DNA of 22,659 nucleotides from DASSUC01 sp035650075 (lineage in GTDB: Bacteria; Actinomycetota; Actinomycetes; Mycobacteriales; Micromonosporaceae), in the NCBI GenBank assembly GCA_035650075.1, contig DASRII010000428.1:1-22659 (forward strand), in the 5' to 3' direction. The notes under the pieces were generated by a model, which saw only the letters and a list, made by a program, of their open reading frames with translations, did no database searches and was not told the origin of the DNA. This document shows positions 1 through 7,449 of the stretch, piece by piece; positions within the stretch are counted from its first letter, which is position 1; each line of letters opens with the position of its first letter. A program made the translations under genes and the position numbers.

Positions 1-547
1 ACTCGAAGCTGTTGCGCATCATGAAGATGCCGAACGGGAGCTGGAACATGATGAGCACCAGCGCCAAACCGATGAGCGTGTTCTGCAGACCAACCCGGCT
101 CAGCAGGATGTACAGCGGCAGCAGAATCGTCGCGTACGGCACCATCAGGATCGCCAGCGTCGTACCGAACAGTGCCGACTTGCCGGGGAAGTTGAACCGC
201 GCGAAGCCGTACCCACCGAGCACGCACACCACCACCGATCCGATGACGGTCAGCGTGGACACCGCGATGCTGTTGAGCAGGTACGTGCCGATGCCCTGGT
301 CGAACCCGGCGAGGTTGCGGTAGTTCTCCAGCGACAGGCTCTCCGGGAACCAGGTCGGCGGCTGCCGGTTCGCCTCGTCCCGTTCCTTGATGGAGTTCAG
401 CGCCGCCCAGAGCAGCGGGAACAGGAAAGCGACGGCGAGCACCATGCTCACCACGTGATACGCGGTACCGCGCACCGCGCGCTCGAGCTTCGTCCCCTGT
501 GGACGGACGGGTCGAGACCGCCGGGGCGGTGCGATGGTCGTACTCAT
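1..547 (-). CDS. Sugar ABC transporter permease, MalG-like (partial)
   Basis: This is the second inner-membrane subunit of a CUT1 carbohydrate importer. The reading frame is open from ATG at 547 to the window edge, giving 182 codons. A short basic N-terminus is followed by a membrane segment near residues 32-52, the extracellular stretch with NYRNLAGFD typical of MalG-type proteins, and at least three further hydrophobic segments. The conserved MMRNSFE stretch lies at the cut end, so the EAA loop that contacts the ATPase is off the window. Its ATG overlaps the stop of the upstream permease (ATGA), which indicates translational coupling. Family length is usually 270-300 residues, so about 100 are missing. 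The substrate cannot be read from the sequence. Confidence 0.93.
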   Translation of the reverse strand, partial: MSTTIAPPRRSRPVRPQGTKLERAVRGTAYHVVSMVLAVAFLFPLLWAALNSIKERDEANRQPPTWFPESLSLENYRNLAGFDQGIGTYLLNSIAVSTLTVIGSVVVCVLGGYGFARFNFPGKSALFGTTLAILMVPYATILLPLYILLSRVGLQNTLIGLALVLIMFQLPFGIFMMRNSFE

Positions 548-1491
548 CGGGTTTCCCGCCTCCGGAGTAGGAACAGTTGAAGTGCGTTGACGACGATCAG
601 GGCGATCAGCAGTACCACCGCCTCGGCCGCGGCGTTACCGAGCCGGAACGACTGGAACGCCTTGTTGTACAGGGCGAGCACGACGGTCACCGTGCTGTTG
701 TCCGGTCCGCCGTGGGTAAGCACGAAGAACTGGTCGAAGGCCAGCAGCGACCCGGTCACCGACAACACCGTCAGCAGCGCGAGGGTGGGTCGCAGGCCGG
801 GGATCGTGATGTAGCGCAAGCGTTGCCACGTGGTGGCGCCGTCGACCAGAGCCGCCTCGTAGAGCTGTGCCGGGATCGACTGCAACCCGACCAGCAGCAC
901 GATCATCTGGAAGCCGATGAACTTCCACACGACCAGCGCGATGATGGTGAAGAACGCCTTGTTCGGCGTCTCGATGAAACCCACCGGTCCATCGGTCAAC
1001 CCGACGGCTTGCAGCACCTGGTTGAAGATGCCGAACCGGTCATGCACGTCAACCCACCACATCGAGGACGCCGCCGCCGTGCCGACGACGTACGGGAGGA
1101 AGAACGCCGTGCGGTAGAACCGCGAGCCGCGCCGCGGGCTGTTGACGATGGCCACCAGCACGAACGCGACCGCGAACAGCACGATCGTGGTGACGATGGT
1201 GTAGATAATCGTGAAGATGATGGCGCCGAGGAACTGGTCGTCCTCGAGCAGGTCCGTATAGTTCTTCAGCCCGTTCGGGGTCGGCCCGGCCAGCAGCGGC
1301 CAGTCCGTGAACGACATGTAGACGAGGATCGCCAGCGGCACGAGGAAGAGTGCGACGACGATGACCGCGGTCGGTGCCACGAAGAGCATTCCGTTGCGCG
1401 GGCGCCGCGTCGCGGGGACGCGGAACTTCCGACCCGCGGGCGCGGGCGCGGAGGTGTCGGCTTCAACGCGGGTGGTGGTCACGGACACCAT
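544..1491 (-). CDS. Sugar ABC transporter permease, MalF/UgpA-like
   Basis: First membrane subunit of the CUT1 sugar importer, 315 residues. After a cytoplasmic N-terminus rich in Arg and Pro come about six hydrophobic helices. The cytoplasmic EAA loop is clear near residues 212-219 (EAALVDGA, followed by a Pro-Gly turn) and docks the ATPase in this family. I chose the ATG at 1491 rather than the longer frame to 1527 because a strong Shine-Dalgarno (AGGGGGA) lies just before it. The gene follows the binding-protein gene after 70 bases that hold a perfect hairpin, and its stop overlaps the next permease start. No ATPase gene is seen; in Streptomyces, CUT1 systems of this type often share the MsiK ATPase encoded elsewhere. 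Confidence 0.95.
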   Translation of the reverse strand: MVSVTTTRVEADTSAPAPAGRKFRVPATRRPRNGMLFVAPTAVIVVALFLVPLAILVYMSFTDWPLLAGPTPNGLKNYTDLLEDDQFLGAIIFTIIYTIVTTIVLFAVAFVLVAIVNSPRRGSRFYRTAFFLPYVVGTAAASSMWWVDVHDRFGIFNQVLQAVGLTDGPVGFIETPNKAFFTIIALVVWKFIGFQMIVLLVGLQSIPAQLYEAALVDGATTWQRLRYITIPGLRPTLALLTVLSVTGSLLAFDQFFVLTHGGPDNSTVTVVLALYNKAFQSFRLGNAAAEAVVLLIALIVVNALQLFLLRRRETR

Positions 1492-1513
1492 CGTCCCCCT
1501 GACTCGCCTGTGA

Positions 1514-1546
1514 GGGGCCGGCCACACTCCCCGCGCGGCCGGCCCC
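1514..1546 (-). promoter_or_regulatory. Intercistronic stem-loop between binding protein and permease
   Basis: A perfect 10-bp inverted repeat (arms 1514-1523 and 1537-1546, GGGGCCGGCC and its complement, 13-base loop) lies between the binding-protein stop and the first permease start, about 20 bases before the permease Shine-Dalgarno. There is no T-tract. By analogy with malE-malF type intergenic hairpins it may partly terminate transcription or protect the upstream mRNA, so that more binding protein than permease is made. That role is inference. Confidence 0.6.
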
Positions 1547-1561
1547 GGTCACGGATGACTA

Positions 1562-2887
1562 TTAGCCGGCCTGATCCAGACCTTTCTGGATCTTTTCCTG
1601 GCCGTCCGCCAGTGCCTTGTTCAGGTCCGGTCCGTAGATGGCGCCACGGATGGTCTCCACCCATGGGCCGTTCGGGTTGTTGAAGAGGTCGCCGAAGGGC
1701 AGCGCGAACGGGGTCACGCCGTTCTTCAGCCCGTCCGCGATGAACTTCGTCCGCGGGTCGGCGCCGGTGTACTTGTTGCCGGACAGATCGGTACGGCCCG
1801 GCAGGTCACCGTTCTTGCTGATGATTTCGACCTGCTGGGTCTCTTCCAGCGTCCACTTCAGGAAGTCCCACGCCTGGGCCTTGTGTGTGGAGTTCACCGA
1901 GATGCCCGCGACATCGCCACCGATGAAGGTGGACGTCTTGGAACCGTCCGGCGCCATCAACGCGGTGACGCCCCACTCGAAGATCTTCTGGTCGTTCAGC
2001 GCACCGACGATCGGCGAACCGAGCGGAAGCATGCCCACCTTGCCGGCGAGGAAGTTGTTCGGCCAGGTCGAGCCGTCCTGCGTCTTGTCACTGCTGTCTA
2101 CGAGCTTCTCGTCGGTGAGCTGCTTGTAGAGCCCGAAGATCTGCTTGAAGGTGTCGTTGTTGAAGTCCGCCTTCTTGCCGTCGTCCGACAGCGGCTTGAC
2201 GCCGGCCGCCCACGCGTACGGGAACAGCGTGTAGACACCGCAACCGCCACAGCTGCCGGCGATGTCGAATCCAGTGATGCCGTTGCCGAGTGCAGTGATC
2301 TTACGAGCGTAGTCGAGAATCTCGGCGAAGTTCTTCGGCGGCTTCTCCGGGTCGAGGTTCGCCTGCTTGAACAGGTTCTTGTTGTAGAAGAGCACCGAGG
2401 AGTCGAGCTTGTGCGGAACCGCGAATGTCTTGCCCTGATACGACGCAACGTCCAGATGCGACTTGGCGACGCTGCTGGAATACGGCAGAGCCTTGATCTC
2501 CGCGGAGATGTCCTGGAACAGTCCTTGCTTCGTGTAGTTGGGCGTGTACACAACGTCGGACGCCAGGATGTCGGGCAGGCTGCGCGAACCGGCGGCCGTA
2601 CCGACCTTCGTCAGGTAGTTGTCGTTGGGGATGACGGTCAGGTTGACCTTGTTCTGGTGACTCGCGTTGTAGGCATCCACGAGCCGCTTGCTGAACTCGT
2701 CCGTCGCGGATCTGACCCACATGGTGAGTTGAGTACCGTCGTCCGGGTTGGTGTTTGTTGTTTGGCCGCCCGAACCGCTGTTGCATCCCGCGACGGCGAG
2801 AGTGGCGGCCGAAACCACCGCCAGTAATCCGATGAAACGATGTCGCTGGATGCCGGGACGCACGGCCCGGTCGTTGCCAGATGCCAT
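1562..2887 (-). CDS. Extracellular sugar-binding lipoprotein (SBP family 1)
   Basis: Solute-binding component of the CUT1 importer, 441 residues, anchored outside the membrane. A basic N-terminus and hydrophobic stretch end in a lipobox (LAVAGC), making Cys35 the lipidation site. It is followed by a Gly/Ser/Asn/Thr-rich linker and then the binding fold starting at LTMWVRSATDEF. Features typical of family 1 are the ALGNGITGFD region, the VGMLPLGSP segment and the FIGGDVAGIS motif. I took ATG 2887 over the upstream frame to 2926 because GGGAGAAG precedes it. It is the first gene of the operon, driven by a promoter predicted near 2969-3005 with a leader of about 80 bases. The sugar is not identifiable, although the LacI partner points to an oligo- or monosaccharide. 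Confidence 0.95.
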   Translation of the reverse strand: MASGNDRAVRPGIQRHRFIGLLAVVSAATLAVAGCNSGSGGQTTNTNPDDGTQLTMWVRSATDEFSKRLVDAYNASHQNKVNLTVIPNDNYLTKVGTAAGSRSLPDILASDVVYTPNYTKQGLFQDISAEIKALPYSSSVAKSHLDVASYQGKTFAVPHKLDSSVLFYNKNLFKQANLDPEKPPKNFAEILDYARKITALGNGITGFDIAGSCGGCGVYTLFPYAWAAGVKPLSDDGKKADFNNDTFKQIFGLYKQLTDEKLVDSSDKTQDGSTWPNNFLAGKVGMLPLGSPIVGALNDQKIFEWGVTALMAPDGSKTSTFIGGDVAGISVNSTHKAQAWDFLKWTLEETQQVEIISKNGDLPGRTDLSGNKYTGADPRTKFIADGLKNGVTPFALPFGDLFNNPNGPWVETIRGAIYGPDLNKALADGQEKIQKGLDQAG

Positions 2888-2895
2888 GTCTTCTC

Positions 2896-2932
2896 CCTCG
2901 AGTACGAGGCCCACGCGGCCCGTCACGGGCCG
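2896..2932 (-). promoter_or_regulatory. Two small hairpins in the leader of the sugar operon
   Basis: Within the predicted untranslated leader there is a 7-bp perfect stem with a 3-base loop (2916-2922 with 2926-2932) and a 5-bp stem with a 4-base loop (2896-2900 with 2905-2909). The second touches the Shine-Dalgarno region of the binding-protein gene. The structure may tune translation or mRNA stability; no known riboswitch class is recognised. Confidence 0.35.
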
Positions 2933-2957
2933 GTAACCCAGCTACAACTTGCCTGAA

Positions 2958-2975
2958 CCGGCGAAGCTTTTCCGG
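2958..2975. promoter_or_regulatory. Candidate LacI-family operator at the sugar-operon start site
   Basis: An 18-bp imperfect palindrome (CCGG, AAGCTT core, CCGG; 7 of 9 base pairs complementary) sits exactly over the predicted transcription start of the operon. It shares the 9-mer TTTTCCGGA (2968-2976) with a second site 82 bp away in front of the regulator gene (3050-3058). Position, symmetry and repetition fit a repressor site. The cognate protein is presumed to be the divergent LacI regulator. Confidence 0.55.
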
Positions 2976-3005
2976 ACAGTAGAGTCCACCGAAAGTCCGA
3001 GTCAA
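2969..3005 (-). promoter_or_regulatory. Promoter of the sugar ABC operon
   Basis: Read on the minus strand there is a near-consensus -35 TTGACT (3000-3005), an 18-base spacer and a -10 TACTGT (2976-2981), giving a start around 2969-2970. This is the best housekeeping-type promoter in the window. The candidate operator at 2958-2975 overlaps the start site, as expected for repression by blocking polymerase. Confidence 0.65.
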
Positions 3006-3039
3006 GACCTGTATGTTGCAGCTCGACGACAGCTCGGGG

Positions 3040-3075
3040 TTGCGGAAAGTTTTCCGGATTGCCTACGCTCACGAC
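3040..3075 (+). promoter_or_regulatory. Promoter and operator of the LacI-family gene
   Basis: TTGCGG (3040-3045), an 18-base spacer and TACGCT (3064-3069) lead to a predicted start at 3076, which is the G of an in-frame GTG. The spacer overlaps a 14-bp palindrome at 3043-3056 (CGGAAA, GT, TTTCCG with one mismatched central pair) that contains the TTTTCCGGA word also found at the sugar-operon start. The arrangement implies autoregulation and a leaderless mRNA. Confidence 0.55.
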
Positions 3076-4107
3076 GTGGTGGAGAGACGGCGCAGCGGAG
3101 CGGCGACCATCAATGACGTCGCCCTACTTGCAGGGGTGTCGCCGGGCACGGTGTCGAAGGCGTTGAACGGTCGCGGCCAACTCCGCCCGGAGACCCGTCA
3201 ACGGGTGGTCGCGGCCGCGCAACAACTCGGCTTTCACGTCAACATGTTGGCGCGCAGCCTGCTGGAGGGTCGCACCTACACGGTCGGCGTACTCACCACG
3301 GACAGCTTCGGCCGGTTCACGATTCCGGTGATGCTCGGTGCCGAGGACGCGCTCGGCGCGGGGCAGATCTCCGTCCTGCTGTGCGACGGCCGTGGTGACC
3401 GCATCCGCGAACAGCATTACGTCCGCACGTTGTTGGGTCGACGGGTCGACGGAATCATCGTGACCGGGCGGACGACCAACCCACGTTCGTCGCTCGGCCG
3501 CGACCTACCGGTGCCGGTCGTCTACGCCCGGGCGCGATCCGACGACCCCGGCGACCTGTCGCTCATGCACGACGACGAACAGGGCGCGACACTGGCCATC
3601 CAGCACCTGCTGGCCACGGGACGCCACCGGATCGCCCACATCACCGGACCGGAACGGCACATGGCCGCGCGGGACCGCGCCAACGGTACGCTCGCCGCGC
3701 TCGCCGCCGCAGGCGAGAGTCTGGTGCTCGACCGTCCACTGTGGGGAGAGTGGAGCGAGCGGTGGGGGCGCGAGGGGACGGCGATCCTGCTGCGCAGCGG
3801 CAAGGAGTTCAACGGCATCTTCTGCGGCAGTGACCAGATCGCCCGCGGGGTCGCGGACGCCCTACGGGAAGCGGGGCGTCGCGTACCGGAGGAGGTCGGC
3901 ATCGTCGGCGTCGACAACTGGGAGGTCATGGTGGAGGGCTGCCGGCCACCGCTGACCACCATCGACCTCAACCTCAGCGAGCTCGGCCACGCCGCGGCCA
4001 CCAAGCTGCTCCGCGCGATCGAAGGTCACCCGCTCGAGCAGGGCGTGCAGCTCATGCCCTGCCGGCTGGTCACCCGCCACTCGACGGAGATGGCGCCGCC
4101 CCTCTAG
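3076..4107 (+). CDS. LacI-family transcriptional regulator
   Basis: DNA-binding repressor of 343 residues, probably controlling the divergent sugar operon and itself. The N-terminal helix-turn-helix is at residues 10-30 (ATINDVALLAGVSPGTVSKAL), the hinge-helix region at 53-65 (FHVNMLARSLLEG), then the periplasmic-binding-like ligand domain from TYTVGVL to the end, with the usual GIVGVDNWE and LTTIDLN segments. I placed the start at GTG 3076 rather than ATG 3013 because the longer form would code through the palindrome and promoter, and the extra 21 residues do not resemble the family. GTG 3079 is an equally possible start one codon later. There is no Shine-Dalgarno, which fits leaderless translation. 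The inducer cannot be told from sequence. Confidence 0.93.
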   Translation: MVERRRSGAATINDVALLAGVSPGTVSKALNGRGQLRPETRQRVVAAAQQLGFHVNMLARSLLEGRTYTVGVLTTDSFGRFTIPVMLGAEDALGAGQISVLLCDGRGDRIREQHYVRTLLGRRVDGIIVTGRTTNPRSSLGRDLPVPVVYARARSDDPGDLSLMHDDEQGATLAIQHLLATGRHRIAHITGPERHMAARDRANGTLAALAAAGESLVLDRPLWGEWSERWGREGTAILLRSGKEFNGIFCGSDQIARGVADALREAGRRVPEEVGIVGVDNWEVMVEGCRPPLTTIDLNLSELGHAAATKLLRAIEGHPLEQGVQLMPCRLVTRHSTEMAPPL

Positions 4108-4124
4108 CGAGAGGCGGCGCCATC
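4089..4124. terminator. Bidirectional hairpin terminator between regulator and amidase
   Basis: Perfect 12-bp arms GATGGCGCCGCC (4089-4100) and its complement (4113-4124) enclose a 12-base loop that can add three more pairs. The left arm lies inside the last codons of the LacI gene, with its stop codon in the loop. The amidase gene on the other strand ends 6 bases away at 4130, so the hairpin can serve both convergent genes. It lacks a T-tract, as is common in actinomycetes. Confidence 0.8.
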
Positions 4125-4129
4125 ACAGA

Positions 4130-5797
4130 TCACCAGAGACGGGGCTGCCGCGCGGGCACCCGCTGGGCTGTCAGCTGTACCTCGGGCAGCGTCGGCAGGA
4201 ACGTCGGCGGCTTGCGGATATGAGTCGCGTTCTCGAAGGCGAACGCGAGCGCGATCAGCGTCGGCTCGCTCCACCGGGTACCGAAGAACGAGACACCGAG
4301 CGGCAGGAACTGGCGCGCGTAGCCGGCCGGAACCGTGATGTTCGGGTAGCCCGCTACCGCCGCCGGACTCGACGACCCCACGAACCCGGTGAAGTCGTCA
4401 CCGTTCTCCAGGTCGGTCAACCACGCGGCGTTGTTCGTCGGCGCGAGGATCGCGTCGAGGTCGTTCGCCGCGAGCGCCGAGTCGATGGCGTTGCGGGCAC
4501 CGTTAGTGGCGGTGTTGCGCAGCGCGAGGTACTCCGGATCGGTCAGGTCACCGTTCGTCTCCTGCGCGAACTCGAAGATCTCCTGGCCGAAGAACGGCAT
4601 CTCGATGTCGGCGTGCGCGTTGTTGAAGGCGATCAGGCCGGCCAGGTCGGCTGGATGCTGACCTCCCGTGCCGTCCAGGTACGCCTTGATGTCGTGTTTG
4701 AACTCGACCAGCAGGGCGGGGAACTCGGCCTCGAAGACCGGATCCAGACCCGGCAGGTCCACATTGTCCACTACGGTCGCCCCGAGTTGCTGGAGCTTGG
4801 CGATCGTCGCATTCAGGACCGCACCCACCTCGGCGTTGTCCCCTTCGACCCGCCACACGCCGATGCGCTTGCCCTGCAACGCGTTCGGGTTCAGGGCCTG
4901 CAGGTAGTTCCGGCCGACGAACGGCGCGGCCGGGGCGGTGTCCGGGTCGCGCGGGTCGACGCCTTGGATGACCGAGAGCACCGCGGCCGCGTCGGTCACG
5001 TTACGGGTCATGGGTCCGGCGGTGTCCTGCCGCGCCGAGATCGGTACCACGCCCGCCCGGCTCACCAGGCCCAGTGTGGGTTTGATGCCCACGATGCCGT
5101 TCGCCCCGGAGGGACAGACGATCGAGCCGTCCGTCTCGGAGCCGATCGTGACAGTGGCCAGGTTCGCCGCCGCGGCCGCGCCCGACCCGCTGCTCGATCC
5201 GCACGGGTTGCGGTCGAGCACGTACGGGTTGTTCACCTGCCCACCGCGGCCGCTCCAGCCGCTCGACGACTCGATGGACCGGAAGTTGGCCCACTCGGAC
5301 AGGTTGGCCTTGCCCAGCACCACCGCGCCCGCCGCCCGCAGCCGCTTGACCAGGAACGCGTCCCGGGCCGGGCGAGCATTGATCAACGCGAACGACCCTG
5401 CCGTGGTGTGCTGCCGGTCGGCCGTGTCCACATTGTCCTTGAGGAGGACCGGGATGCCCTCCAGGGCGCTGCGGGCACCGTGCTTGCGCCGCTGTACGTC
5501 GGACAGCGCCGCGTCGCGCAGCGCCTGCGGGTTGGTCTCGATGACCGCGTTCAGCTTGCGGTCCAGGGTACGGATGCGGTTCAGGTAGAACAGCGTGAGC
5601 CCGATCGAGCTCAGCCGCCCGCGGTCCATCGCCTGCTGTAGGTCCAGCACGGTAGCGGTTTCCAGGTTGATGCCGGACAGAACGGTGCCGGACCCGGTAA
5701 CGGTAGGTCCGGCCGGTGCAGCCGCGGCGGCCGGCGCCGCGGTGGCGACGAGGCCGAGTGTCATGACCGCGGCGAGGTGCCAGCGGATCTTTCGCAT
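4130..5797 (-). CDS. Secreted amidase-signature hydrolase
   Basis: Amide-bond hydrolase of the amidase signature family, 555 residues, predicted to be exported. A Sec-type signal peptide covers about residues 1-26 (MRKIRWHL, hydrophobic core, Ala-rich end). The Ser-cisSer-Lys triad is visible: Lys120 in PVLLKDNVD, the cis-Ser near 202 in CGSSSGSGAAA, and the nucleophile Ser225 in GSETDGSIVCPSG. The GIKPT and TAGPMTRNVTDAA motifs follow. Length matches secreted actinomycete amidases. ATG 5797 is preceded by a full GGAGGTG at good spacing. The gene is divergent from the ECF sigma factor gene and convergent with the LacI gene. Substrate is unknown; simple amides, peptides or acylamino compounds are possible. 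Confidence 0.93.
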   Translation of the reverse strand: MRKIRWHLAAVMTLGLVATAAPAAAAAPAGPTVTGSGTVLSGINLETATVLDLQQAMDRGRLSSIGLTLFYLNRIRTLDRKLNAVIETNPQALRDAALSDVQRRKHGARSALEGIPVLLKDNVDTADRQHTTAGSFALINARPARDAFLVKRLRAAGAVVLGKANLSEWANFRSIESSSGWSGRGGQVNNPYVLDRNPCGSSSGSGAAAAANLATVTIGSETDGSIVCPSGANGIVGIKPTLGLVSRAGVVPISARQDTAGPMTRNVTDAAAVLSVIQGVDPRDPDTAPAAPFVGRNYLQALNPNALQGKRIGVWRVEGDNAEVGAVLNATIAKLQQLGATVVDNVDLPGLDPVFEAEFPALLVEFKHDIKAYLDGTGGQHPADLAGLIAFNNAHADIEMPFFGQEIFEFAQETNGDLTDPEYLALRNTATNGARNAIDSALAANDLDAILAPTNNAAWLTDLENGDDFTGFVGSSSPAAVAGYPNITVPAGYARQFLPLGVSFFGTRWSEPTLIALAFAFENATHIRKPPTFLPTLPEVQLTAQRVPARQPRLW

Positions 5798-5838
5798 CGT
5801 CCACCTCCAATAGGTCCCCCGAGCGATCGTTCACCTCC
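5796..5838 (-). repeat. Imperfect 13-mer direct repeat containing the amidase ribosome-binding site
   Basis: On the minus strand GGAGGTGGACGAT (5796-5808, the true Shine-Dalgarno running into the ATG) recurs 30 bp upstream as GGAGGTGAACGAT (5826-5838), with ATC where the start codon would be. The upstream copy looks like a duplicated but non-initiating ribosome-binding site. Confidence 0.4.
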
Positions 5839-5850
5839 CGCCGGACGGAT

Positions 5851-5884
5851 GCAACCTTTGGGGGTCGGGTCGCGTCCTCGGGTC
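5851..5884 (+). promoter_or_regulatory. ECF-type promoter of the sigma factor gene
   Basis: GCAACC (5851-5856), a 16-base spacer and CGTC (5873-5876) match the AAC / CGTC pattern of many group IV sigma-factor promoters in actinomycetes. The expected start, 6-9 bases after CGTC, falls at or next to the ATG at 5885. This suggests that the sigma factor activates its own leaderless gene. Confidence 0.55.
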
Positions 5885-6370
5885 ATGGCGCGTTGGGACG
5901 CACCGCCGGCCTTCGACGAGTACGTGCGCAGCAGGCACACCGACCTGCTGCGGTACGCGCACGTGCTCAGCGGCGACCCGCACCTGGCCGCCGATCTCGT
6001 CCAGGACGCGCTGGAACGGGCCGGCCTGCACTGGCGGCGCATCCGGCGGCAGGACGACCCGGAAGGGTACCTGCGCCGCATCATCGTGAACCGGTACGTC
6101 AGCCGATGGCGGGCGCTGCGCCGGGAGCGGCTCGTGGCGGACCTGCCCGAGGTCGTCGCGCCTGCCGGCGCCGAGCCGGACGCGATGTGGACCCTGCTCG
6201 CGACGCTGCCCCGGCAACAACGGGCGGTCCTGGTCCTGCGGTTCTACGAGGACCTGAGCGAGGCACAGATCGCGGAGGTCCTCGGCTGCTCGATCGGCAC
6301 GGTGAAGAGCAACAGCTCGAGGGCACTGGCGAAACTGCGGGCTCTATCCACTGTGGACGGTGTGCTGTGA
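5885..6370 (+). CDS. SigE-family ECF RNA polymerase sigma factor
   Basis: Alternative sigma factor of 161 residues that directs RNA polymerase to a stress or envelope regulon. Region 2 lies at about residues 8-80, with the core-binding stretch DLVQDALERA at 37-46 and the -10-contacting part EGYLRRIIVNRYVSRWR. Region 4 follows from LPRQQRAVLVLRFYEDLSE to the helix-turn-helix AQIAEVLGCSIGTVKSNSSRAL. Length and the DEYV-RSRHTDLLRYAHVLSGD opening fit the SigE-like subfamily. Longer in-frame starts exist (5777, 5849), but ATG 5885 gives the family N-terminus and matches the ECF promoter. The stop overlaps the next gene's start (GTGA), so the two are co-expressed and probably functionally paired. 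Confidence 0.92.
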   Translation: MARWDAPPAFDEYVRSRHTDLLRYAHVLSGDPHLAADLVQDALERAGLHWRRIRRQDDPEGYLRRIIVNRYVSRWRALRRERLVADLPEVVAPAGAEPDAMWTLLATLPRQQRAVLVLRFYEDLSEAQIAEVLGCSIGTVKSNSSRALAKLRALSTVDGVL

Positions 6371-7449
6371 CGGACCTCGAAGAGCACATCCGACGTACGC
6401 TCCTCGACGAGCGGCGCGCCCTGCCGGCCTGGCCCGACCCGGTGTCGCGGGTCCGGACCGGGATGACCAGGCGCCGGCTGCGGCACGCGGGTGTCATCGC
6501 CGCCGTGACGGTCGCCGTCCTGGTCGTGACGATCCCGGTGGCGGTACGCCGGACGGCTCCGCAACCGCCGGTCGGGCCCTCCCCGACGCCGACCCCGACC
6601 GCGGTCGCCTGGCTCGACCAGCAGGCTGCGCCCGACCAGCTGGGTCACCCCCGGCTGCCCGATCCACGCCCGACCGCCCGCCCGTGCACCGCCGACGACC
6701 TGTCCCCGACCGCCACCGTGGCCGACGAGGGCGCCGCCTCCGGCACCAGGTTCTACACCCTGCAGTTGACCAACGTGAGCGGCACCACCTGCACCCTGGA
6801 GGGCTCCGCCGACCTGATCGCTACGAACACGACCACGGGTCGGCGCGGGACTCTCGAGACGCGGCGCGAGGAGCTCGGCTTCGGCGACCAGCAGGAGTTC
6901 CCGGCGACCGTCGCCCCTCGCGAGGTGGCGATGCTCTCCGTGCGAACCGGGTCCGGATGCGACGGCGGCTTGAACATGATCACGTATCGGAACGTCGTAC
7001 TCGTCCTGCCGTTCCACCGCTACGAGCTGACCGGACTCGTCCTGGAGACGAGCTGCCTGGTCGGCCTCAGCAACTGGTTCCGCTTCGTCGAGTTTCTGTC
7101 GACGCCGCCGCGCTTCGGCGACCTGAGGGCGGAGATCGAGGCGCCGGCGACCGTCCGGGCCGGCGGGACCCTGGACTACGTCGTGACGCTGCGGTCGACC
7201 GGTTCGCCCGTGGTGCTCGACCCGTGTCCCGGGTACAGCCAGATGCTGTTCAAGAGCGGCGGCAACTACGCGTTGAACTGCGCGGTCACGGTGATCCCAC
7301 CCGAGGGTGTGCGGTTCGCGATCCGCCTGGCGGTGGCCGACTACACGCCGCTCGGCCCCCAGGTCCTGATGTGGGATCTGCTCGACGACGACGGAACGAG
7401 GGTGTCGGCAACGTCCACAGTGGAGGTTACTTCCAGCGAAAGTGGATGA
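6367..7449 (+). CDS. Membrane-anchored partner of the ECF sigma factor (candidate anti-sigma/sensor)
   Basis: Protein of 360 residues, translationally coupled to the sigma factor by a GTGA overlap. Residues 1-40 are cytoplasmic and charged, 41-60 form one membrane helix (GVIAAVTVAVLVVTIPVAV), 64-80 are a Pro/Thr linker, and the rest is outside. The outer part has six cysteines (107, 142, 198, 230, 287, 305). Its segment at 104-150 (RPCTADDL ... LQLTNVSGTTCTLEG) resembles the DUF4232 fold, followed by a beta-rich domain at 250-360. By position it should be an anti-sigma factor. However, the cytoplasmic tail is very short and has no HxxxCxxC zinc motif, so that role is inferred. Its 3' end overlaps the convergent Smr gene by 23 bases. 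Confidence 0.85.
   Translation: MTDLEEHIRRTLLDERRALPAWPDPVSRVRTGMTRRRLRHAGVIAAVTVAVLVVTIPVAVRRTAPQPPVGPSPTPTPTAVAWLDQQAAPDQLGHPRLPDPRPTARPCTADDLSPTATVADEGAASGTRFYTLQLTNVSGTTCTLEGSADLIATNTTTGRRGTLETRREELGFGDQQEFPATVAPREVAMLSVRTGSGCDGGLNMITYRNVVLVLPFHRYELTGLVLETSCLVGLSNWFRFVEFLSTPPRFGDLRAEIEAPATVRAGGTLDYVVTLRSTGSPVVLDPCPGYSQMLFKSGGNYALNCAVTVIPPEGVRFAIRLAVADYTPLGPQVLMWDLLDDDGTRVSATSTVEVTSSESG

Noticed and set aside
3013..3075. Longer LacI start at ATG 3013
   Set aside because: It would code through the promoter and palindrome, and the extra 21 residues are not LacI-like.
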